Below, one piece after another: positions 5,944 to 10,393 of a stretch of DNA of 10,393 bases. Both the position numbers and the translations under genes were made by a program. The notes below the pieces were generated by a model. The model was not told where the DNA came from. It did not search any database and was given only the letters and a program-made list of their open reading frames with translations. The stretch lies in contig JAEUJT010000116.1 in the NCBI GenBank assembly GCA_016793525.1, positions 1-10,393 of the forward strand. Direction: 5' to 3'. Each line of letters starts with the position of its first letter. Position 1 is the stretch's first letter. The stretch is from Archangium sp. (GTDB lineage Bacteria; Myxococcota; Myxococcia; Myxococcales; Myxococcaceae).

Positions 5944-6572
5944 ACCGGCCCATCATCATTCTATGCATGCTTCTCTTGAACGCATGTGCGCTCTTCTCGA
6001 AGGGTGAGGTGCCGACCCGGCGGTACTACACGCCGACGCTCACGACGTCGCCGTCCAGCGCGGTGGTGCACTCGCACGCCGAGCTGCGCCTCGGCCGCAT
6101 CACCGCCGGCGCGGCCATCGGCGAGCGCATCATGTTTCGCCAGTCGCCGCAGGAGGTCGGCTTCTACGAGGACCGGGTGTGGACGGAGAAGCCGCAGGCG
6201 TACCTCCAGCGGGAGCTGACGCGGGTGTTGTTCGAGGAGCTCGGGCTCCGCAACGTGATGCGCGGCGCCGGCCCCACGCTCGACGTCGAGCTGCTCACGT
6301 TCGAAGAGGTGCTCGCGCCGAGGCACCTGGGCCGCGTCACCGTCACGTTTTCGCTCAGCGATGAGCGGGTCGTCTCGATGCAAGAGACGATGTCGATCGA
6401 GCGGCCCATTCCCCCCGCGTCGACCCCGACGGCCGAAGGGCAGGCCGTAGCGCAGGCCATGGGCGAGGCGCTTCACGACACGGTGGCCCAAATCTCCCAG
6501 CGCGTGATGGACGGGCTCGCCGCCACCAACTCCGGCTCCGCGCCCTGCCCCGTCGCGGACACCAAGAATTGA
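5940..6572 (+). CDS. PqiC-like ABC-type transport auxiliary lipoprotein
   Basis: A 210-residue predicted lipoprotein. The signal peptide is short and ends in the lipobox LNAC, with Cys16 the lipidated residue. The body fits the ABC_trans_aux (DUF330/PqiC/YmbA) fold: RRYYTPTL after the signal, a strand with LRLGRI, a section with FRQSPQEVGFYEDRVWTEKP near residues 63-82, and a C-terminal region of alternating strands ending in a long helix (VAQAMGEALHDTVAQISQRV). PqiC-type proteins sit at the outer membrane and dock with MCE needles, which suits the long MlaD encoded just upstream. The start overlaps the MlaD gene stop (ATGA). The family is divergent, so the assignment rests on motif, length, lipobox and neighbourhood together. 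Confidence 0.82.
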   Translation: MNRPIIILCMLLLNACALFSKGEVPTRRYYTPTLTTSPSSAVVHSHAELRLGRITAGAAIGERIMFRQSPQEVGFYEDRVWTEKPQAYLQRELTRVLFEELGLRNVMRGAGPTLDVELLTFEEVLAPRHLGRVTVTFSLSDERVVSMQETMSIERPIPPASTPTAEGQAVAQAMGEALHDTVAQISQRVMDGLAATNSGSAPCPVADTKN

Positions 6573-6577
6573 CTGGC

Positions 6578-7258
6578 ATGCGCGCTGCACTTTCCGACGT
6601 CATGCGAACCGCACTCTTGTCCCTGGGGCTGATGGTCCTTTCCTGCGCGCACGCGAAGCCTGAAGACGCGACCGTGGCCGAACATCGCGAGAAGGCGTTG
6701 GAGCACGAAGAACGCGCCCGCGAGCAACGTGCGCTCTACGACCCGAACGCGCCGAAGGTCGGCAAATCACAGCTGGCGCGGGTCGACATCGACGCGCCTC
6801 CGGGCGACCTGATGCAGTCGTACAACCCCACCGAAGAGCACCTCGCCAAGGCCGACCAAGAGCTGCGCGAGCGCAACGCGCACCTCGCCGCCGCCAAGAA
6901 GCTCGAGACCTTCGAAGACGAAGCCTGCAAGGGCCTGTCGGCGGGCGAGCGCTCTTCGTGCCCGCTGCTCGCGTCTTCCGTGTCGAAGGTGCAGGAAACG
7001 AAAGAGGGCTTCAAGCTCGTGCTCAAGCCCGGCGTCGACGCGGAGCACACGGGGAAGCGGCTGAGCTGCCACCTCGCCTACGCCAACGCGACCGGCTTCG
7101 ATCGTCCCTCGTGCCCGCTCTTCGTGAAGGGCACGACGCTGCGTGTCATCAAGCCCGACAGCGTGGAGTTCGCGGGGAATTCTGAAGCGGTGGCCCTCAC
7201 CCTCCAGGCGCAAGCCCGCTGGGTGTTCAAGGGGGTTGAACCCCGCGTCGCCCGGTAG
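6578..7258 (+). CDS. Cysteine-patterned lipoprotein of unknown function
   Basis: A 226-residue predicted lipoprotein; the signal peptide ends in VLSC with Cys23. Residues 33-54 form a charged helix rich in His, Glu and Arg, then a short linker, then a second charged helix at 85-113. The C-terminal domain holds two Cys pairs: C117 with SCPL (C128) and CH (C164-H165) with SCPL (C179), i.e. the SCPL motif occurs twice. The last 40 residues look like beta strands. I have no named family, although unannotated lipoproteins with a HR/EH-rich helix and CH...CPL spacing are familiar to me from other deltaproteobacteria (memory only). It follows the PqiC-like gene by 5 bases and is probably the last gene of the MCE operon. 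Start choices are a TTG at 6569 (TTGA overlap), ATG 6578 (used) or ATG 6602, which would give a tighter signal peptide. Confidence 0.75.
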   Translation: MRAALSDVMRTALLSLGLMVLSCAHAKPEDATVAEHREKALEHEERAREQRALYDPNAPKVGKSQLARVDIDAPPGDLMQSYNPTEEHLAKADQELRERNAHLAAAKKLETFEDEACKGLSAGERSSCPLLASSVSKVQETKEGFKLVLKPGVDAEHTGKRLSCHLAYANATGFDRPSCPLFVKGTTLRVIKPDSVEFAGNSEAVALTLQAQARWVFKGVEPRVAR

Positions 7259-7357
7259 TTCTCCCGCCATTTCGCCCCACCGAGGCTGTCGTGTGCGGCG
7301 ACGCCACGGCGGCTCAACGGCGCAGCGCCTGGTACGCGTGCTGCACCCTGTTTGGGC

Positions 7358-8908
7358 ATGAAAGCCACCCAACCGCTCTGGGCCAGCGCGAGGCTCGATC
7401 GTTCCTTTTCGCCTCCTCCACCGGGGCCGCTCTCGGTCGACGTCGTCATCGTCGGAGGGGGCATCACCGGGCTGACCTCGGCGCTGCTGCTGAAGCGCGC
7501 GGGCAAGCGCGTGGCGGTGCTCGAGGCGAGGCACATTCTCGACGGCGTCAGCGGGGCGACCACCGCGCATCTCACGCAGATGCTCGACACCCGCTACCAC
7601 GTGCTCGAGGACCGCTTCGGAGAAGAGGGCACGCGCCAGGTCGCGGCCTCGAACGCGGCGGCCATCGAGCTGATCGAGCTCATCACCCGCGAGCTGAAGA
7701 TCGACTGCGGCTTCGCTCGCGTACCGGGCTTCCTCTTCGCGGAGACACAGGCACAGCGCGACGAGCTCGAAGAGGAGCTCCACGCAGTGCTGCGCGCAGG
7801 AATGAACGCCGCCGCGCAAGGCGCCCCCCCGCTCCCGTTCCCCGTGAAGCTGGCGGTGCGGGTCGAGAACCAGGCGCAGCTCCACCCGCTCAAGTACCTG
7901 GTGCCGATCGCCCACGAGATCCACTCCCACGGTTCATTCGTGATCGAGCACGCGCCGGTCACCGCCGTTCATGACGGCACCCCGTGCAGCGTTGAGACGA
8001 GCACCGGGCTCACCGTCACCGCGCCGCAGGTGATCATCGCCACCCACTCCCCGCTCAACCGCGTGCTGCTGCTGACCAAGCTCGCGCACTACCGGTCGTA
8101 CGTGATCAGCGGGCCCGTGCCCAAAGCGATGGACGGCCTGCTCTGGGACATGGCGGACCCGTACCACTACGTGCGCACACACCAGACGCGCCGGGGGCCG
8201 CAGCTCGTCATCGGCGGCGAAGATCACAAGACGGGGCAGGAGCCCGACACTGAAGGCGCGTTCGAGCGGTTGACCGAATACGCCAAGCGCTACCGCATGG
8301 TGCCGACGCGGCGCTGGTCGGCGCAGGTGGTCGAGACCGTCGACGGGCTGCCGTTCATCGGGCGCAACTCCGGCTCGACCAACGTGCTGGCGGCGACCGG
8401 CTTCTCCGGCAACGGGTTCACCTTCGGCACCTTGGCCGCGATGATCCTCACCGATCGCGTGCTCGGCCGGCCCAACCCGTGGACCGACCTCTACGACGCC
8501 ACGCGCATCAAGCCGCTCGCGTCGCTCAAGTCGTACATCACCGAGAACATCGACTTCCCCTTCTATTTCGTCAGCGGCGCCATCAAGCCGCCCGACGTGC
8601 TGTCGGTCGCCGATGTCGGCGTGAACGAAGGGAAGATCGTTCGCGTCGACGGCAAACAACTCGCGGTCTTTCGCGACGGCGGTGGCGATCTGCACGCGGT
8701 GTCGTCGGTCTGCACCCACCTGGGCTGCCACGTGGGCTTCAACAGCGCCCAGAAGTCGTGGGACTGCCCGTGTCACGGCTCCCGCTTCTCCGTCGACGGT
8801 GAGGTGCTCGACGGGCCCGCGGTGAAGCCGCTCCAGCGGCACGACATCGACGATGACGACGACGCGAACATCACGCACGCAGACGCCCACCAGGAGGCCG
8901 CCCAATGA
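7358..8908 (+). CDS. FAD-dependent oxidoreductase with C-terminal Rieske [2Fe-2S] domain
   Basis: A 516-residue two-domain protein. The N-terminal ~390 residues are a DAO-type FAD enzyme: VDVVIVGGGITGLTSALLL with GGGITG at 33-38, the ribose-binding Glu56 after the second strand, then GVSGATTAHLT. Near the end of the domain is VDGLPFIGR and then ATGFSGNGFTFG, the usual second FAD contact. The C-terminal Rieske domain has both cluster boxes intact: C452-T-H454-LG-C457 and C470-P-C472-H473-GS, including the two extra cysteines (457, 472) that form the stabilising disulfide. This arrangement is like Bacillus YhfW. The substrate is unknown; an amine- or amino-acid-like donor with electron transfer through the Fe-S centre is plausible. 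The tail is acidic (DIDDDDD). Start ATG 7358 has only a weak ribosome site. The stop overlaps the Usp start (ATGA). Confidence 0.92.
   Translation: MKATQPLWASARLDRSFSPPPPGPLSVDVVIVGGGITGLTSALLLKRAGKRVAVLEARHILDGVSGATTAHLTQMLDTRYHVLEDRFGEEGTRQVAASNAAAIELIELITRELKIDCGFARVPGFLFAETQAQRDELEEELHAVLRAGMNAAAQGAPPLPFPVKLAVRVENQAQLHPLKYLVPIAHEIHSHGSFVIEHAPVTAVHDGTPCSVETSTGLTVTAPQVIIATHSPLNRVLLLTKLAHYRSYVISGPVPKAMDGLLWDMADPYHYVRTHQTRRGPQLVIGGEDHKTGQEPDTEGAFERLTEYAKRYRMVPTRRWSAQVVETVDGLPFIGRNSGSTNVLAATGFSGNGFTFGTLAAMILTDRVLGRPNPWTDLYDATRIKPLASLKSYITENIDFPFYFVSGAIKPPDVLSVADVGVNEGKIVRVDGKQLAVFRDGGGDLHAVSSVCTHLGCHVGFNSAQKSWDCPCHGSRFSVDGEVLDGPAVKPLQRHDIDDDDDANITHADAHQEAAQ
8892..8897 (+). promoter_or_regulatory. 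Perfect Shine-Dalgarno AGGAGG
   Basis: AGGAGG lies inside the end of the Rieske oxidoreductase gene, seven bases before the ATG at 8905. The stress protein is therefore translated from its own strong site as well as by stop/start coupling. Confidence 0.7.
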
Positions 8909-9315
8909 AGATCCTCGCCGCAGTTGATGGTTCCAACGCGTCGCTCCACGCCGCCTCGATGGCGCAGACCCTGGCCACGTGCACGAACGGCTCGCTCACC
9001 CTGATCCACGTCACCATCCCCGCGATGGCGATCAGCGAGTGGGCAGTGATGCTGCCCGACGTCACCGCGCAGCTGATCGAGGCCGGCAAGCTGGTGGTGA
9101 AGGAGGTGGCCGCGAAGCTCGAGCTCCCCGAGGCGGCGTCGATCAACCTGGTTGGCATGCCGGCCGATGTCATCGCCGACGTGGCGCGCGATCAGCGCTT
9201 CGATCTGGTGGTGGTGGGCAACACCGGCCGCGGCGCGGTCGCGCGCATGCTGATCGGCAGCGTCGCCGACCGCTTGGTGCACACCTGCCAGAAGCCGGTG
9301 CTCGTCGTTCGCTGA
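8905..9315 (+). CDS. Universal stress protein (UspA family)
   Basis: A 136-residue single-domain Usp, a typical length. It begins with the strand KILAAVDGSNAS, where Asp8 is the conserved nucleotide-contact residue. It carries the ATP-binding pattern G105-x2-G108-x9-G118-S119 in the segment GNTGRGAVARMLIGSVADRL, followed by the closing strand KPVLVVR, so it belongs to the ATP-binding branch. Such cytoplasmic proteins accumulate in starvation, oxidative or envelope stress. The start is in an ATGA overlap with the Rieske oxidoreductase and has a strong AGGAGG, so the two products are probably made together. The downstream gene is convergent, with 21 bases between the stop codons; no U-tract terminator is visible there. 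Confidence 0.93.
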   Translation: MKILAAVDGSNASLHAASMAQTLATCTNGSLTLIHVTIPAMAISEWAVMLPDVTAQLIEAGKLVVKEVAAKLELPEAASINLVGMPADVIADVARDQRFDLVVVGNTGRGAVARMLIGSVADRLVHTCQKPVLVVR

Positions 9316-9336
9316 CCCATCGAGCGGCCGGCGCGC

Positions 9337-10002
9337 CTATTGGAGCGCCAGGCTACTGCTGTCTTCACGAAACAGCGCCTCGAACCCCGCGGCCTTCGCT
9401 GCGGCGGTGAGTTCGTCGGTGCTCGGCGGCTGCACCACCGACACGGTGACGCCGGAGTCTTCGAGCTCGCGCTGCAGCTCTGCGGAGAACGCCAACGTCA
9501 ACGCCCGCGCCGCCCCGGCCGCAGTCATCACCGACGCCGAGGCGTGGGGGGTGCTCTCGACGCTGAAGAGGATCTTGCCGCGACCGCGCCACGCCATGTC
9601 GGTCCCGAAGAGCGAGGCCAACACCACCGGCGACGTCACCTGGAGCTGCAGCCGCGAGCGCTCGCCCGCGCGGGGCCTGGAGCGCGTCACCAGCCGTTCT
9701 CCGGGGTTGATCACCAGCACCTCGACGTACCCGACGTCGGCGGCCAGCTGGTACACGCGCTGCGCCTCGCCCGGCAGCGCCAGATCGGCCTCGATTGTCT
9801 CGATCATCGGGCACCCGCCCAGATCGCGCAGGGCTTGCGCCGTCAACATCAGTGCCTCCGCGTCGTCACCGACGAGAATCAGGTCGTGGCCGCTCGCAAC
9901 CAACTGCGCGGCCAGCTCCACGCCCAGCTCGCTCGAGGCACCGGTCAGCAGCGCCAGCGGGCGAAAGTTCAACGACGACGATTCAGGGAGGTTGGGCACC
10001 AT
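9337..10002 (-). CDS. Short-chain-dehydrogenase-fold protein lacking the catalytic residues
   Basis: A 221-residue protein with clear SDR fold order: a first strand LALLTGASSELG (16-27), helix, strand DLILVG, the ADL at 72-74 that normally contacts adenine, a central strand VEVLVINPGE (93-102), and a late strand and helix ending ALTLAFSAEL. Key positions are altered. The Gly-rich TGxxxGxG reads TGASSELG (Glu25 replaces Gly), NNAG reads INPG (98-101), the helix-4 Asn is Gln121, and aligning from the late helix puts Ala162 and Arg166 where YxxxK should be. No tyrosine occurs after residue 92, so a shifted catalytic Tyr is excluded. It is probably a non-catalytic or redirected SDR. The start ATG has GGAG six bases upstream. 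It follows the DUF6496-like gene by 30 bases on the same strand. Confidence 0.85.
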   Translation of the reverse strand: MVPNLPESSSLNFRPLALLTGASSELGVELAAQLVASGHDLILVGDDAEALMLTAQALRDLGGCPMIETIEADLALPGEAQRVYQLAADVGYVEVLVINPGERLVTRSRPRAGERSRLQLQVTSPVVLASLFGTDMAWRGRGKILFSVESTPHASASVMTAAGAARALTLAFSAELQRELEDSGVTVSVVQPPSTDELTAAAKAAGFEALFREDSSSLALQ

Positions 10003-10032
10003 GTTCGACTCCGGGCGGGTGTGGCGTGCTGC

Positions 10033-10257
10033 TTAGGAACGGCGGCTGCGGGTGGCGCTCGAGCGCTTGGGGATTCGGGCTCCGGCGCGGCGGGCTTCAG
10101 AGAGGCCGATGGCGATGGCTTGCTTGCGGCTGGTGACCTTCTTGCCGCTGCCACCGGAGCGGAGCGTGCCGCGCTTCAGCTCGTGCATGGTCTTCTCGAC
10201 CTTTTTTGACGCCAACTTCTTCGACGTGCTGGGGGTGCTTCTGCGGTGGCTGGCCAT
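10033..10257 (-). CDS. Small basic DUF6496-like protein
   Basis: A 74-residue, strongly basic protein. The central part KKVEKTMHELKRGTLRSG (18-35), then GKKVTSRKQAIAIGLSEARR, matches what I recall of the DUF6496 family, where [VT]MHE[FL]K.G.L.SG and K.[VK].SRKQAIAI[AG]LSEAR are the conserved parts. The N-terminal Ser/Thr/Lys stretch and the C-terminal Arg/Ser tail look disordered, and the charge suggests nucleic-acid binding, but no activity is known to me. There is no signal peptide or membrane helix. The start is supported by AGGAG six bases before the ATG. It lies between the partial upstream gene (24-base gap) and the SDR-like gene (30-base gap), all in one direction, so they probably share a transcript. 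Confidence 0.83.
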   Translation of the reverse strand: MASHRRSTPSTSKKLASKKVEKTMHELKRGTLRSGGSGKKVTSRKQAIAIGLSEARRAGARIPKRSSATRSRRS

Positions 10258-10263
10258 GTGGGT

Positions 10264-10268
10264 CTCCT
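10264..10268 (-). promoter_or_regulatory. Shine-Dalgarno AGGAG
   Basis: Reads CTCCT on the plus strand, six bases before the ATG at 10257. It supports the start of the DUF6496-like gene. Confidence 0.65.
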
Positions 10269-10281
10269 GTGGTGGTGAACG

Positions 10282-10393
10282 TCACGCGACGTCGTCGACG
10301 TCTCGAGCCGAGTCGGCCCGGTCTTTCAGCCAGAAAGGCGCCCAGGCGTTGATCGCGCACTCGAAGCAATCGAACGCGCGGCGGGTGCCCTCG
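10282..10393 (-). CDS. Unknown Cys-containing protein, C-terminal fragment
   Basis: Only 36 complete codons are visible, running from the window edge to a TGA (TCA at 10282-10284 on the plus strand); the start lies beyond 10393. The fragment contains FDCFECAINAWAP with a CxxC pair and ends in an acidic tail (DVDDVA). The FxCFECAI-x-A-x-AP string recalls small cysteine-rich, probably zinc-binding bacterial proteins in which more CxxC or CAHC motifs follow; here those are absent after AP. That likeness is from memory and weak. The 24-base gap to the DUF6496-like gene and the shared strand suggest one operon. The competing frames in this stretch are Arg-rich and less protein-like. Confidence 0.5.
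   Translation of the reverse strand, partial: EGTRRAFDCFECAINAWAPFWLKDRADSARDVDDVA

Noticed and set aside
7259..7357. Promoter or terminator between the lipoprotein and the Rieske oxidoreductase genes
   Set aside because: No convincing -10/-35 boxes and no stem with a T-run; only a 5-bp GGCGC/GCGCC palindrome, which is common at this GC content.
6767..7930. Minus-strand frame of 387 codons spanning the lipoprotein and oxidoreductase genes
   Set aside because: Crosses two real plus-strand genes, has no family motif and shows shadow-type composition.
9316..9348. Hairpin with GGCGC/GCGCC arms between the convergent Usp and SDR-like genes as a terminator
   Set aside because: Arms are only five bases and no T-tract follows on either strand.

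Overview
High-GC bacterial chromosomal DNA (roughly two thirds G+C by eye) with densely packed genes, many joined by ATGA stop/start overlaps. Codon use, gene content and the Gram-negative envelope genes point to a deltaproteobacterial / Myxococcota-like host. This is inferred from style and content; there is no rRNA or marker gene to fix it.

Layout. (1) 1-174: the C-terminal end of phosphoenolpyruvate carboxylase. (2) 209-1291: an AI-2E family membrane transporter/permease. (3) 1298-1537, minus strand: a small proline-rich disordered protein, convergent with the transporter. (4) 1688-2939: five small membrane proteins in one overlapping run. They are a DUF1469/YqjE-type holin-like protein, three short proteins sharing the motif R-x-[RH]-P-x10-G-[YF] (an ElaB/YqjD-like tail), and a YtxH-domain protein. 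One of them, at 2267-2422, is only 51 aa. The run ends in a clear intrinsic terminator (2962-3006). (5) 3147-7258: an MCE/Mla-type lipid transport operon. It holds a STAS-MlaE fused permease, an MlaF ATPase, a long MlaD substrate-binding protein, a PqiC-like (ABC_trans_aux) lipoprotein and a second, cysteine-patterned lipoprotein of unknown function. (6) 7358-9315: an FAD oxidoreductase with a C-terminal Rieske [2Fe-2S] domain, translationally coupled to a universal stress protein. (7) 9337-10392, minus strand: a three-gene run. In transcription order it is a partial cysteine-containing protein cut by the window edge, a small very basic DUF6496-like protein, and a short-chain-dehydrogenase-fold protein that has lost its catalytic residues.

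How they fit together. Most genes act at or on the cell envelope: lipid trafficking between membranes (STAS-MlaE/MlaF/MlaD/PqiC-like), small inner-membrane proteins of the YqjDE/YtxH kind, and a polytopic permease. The Usp, Rieske oxidoreductase and DUF6496 genes suggest a stress or stationary-phase setting. That functional link is inference from adjacency.

The least ordinary items are the three tandem motif-sharing mini membrane proteins, the SDR pseudoenzyme, the STAS domain lacking the usual Ser/Thr, and the Cys-patterned lipoprotein closing the MCE operon. I saw no tRNA, rRNA, CRISPR array, insertion sequence or prophage structure, and no gene-free stretch over 300 bases.
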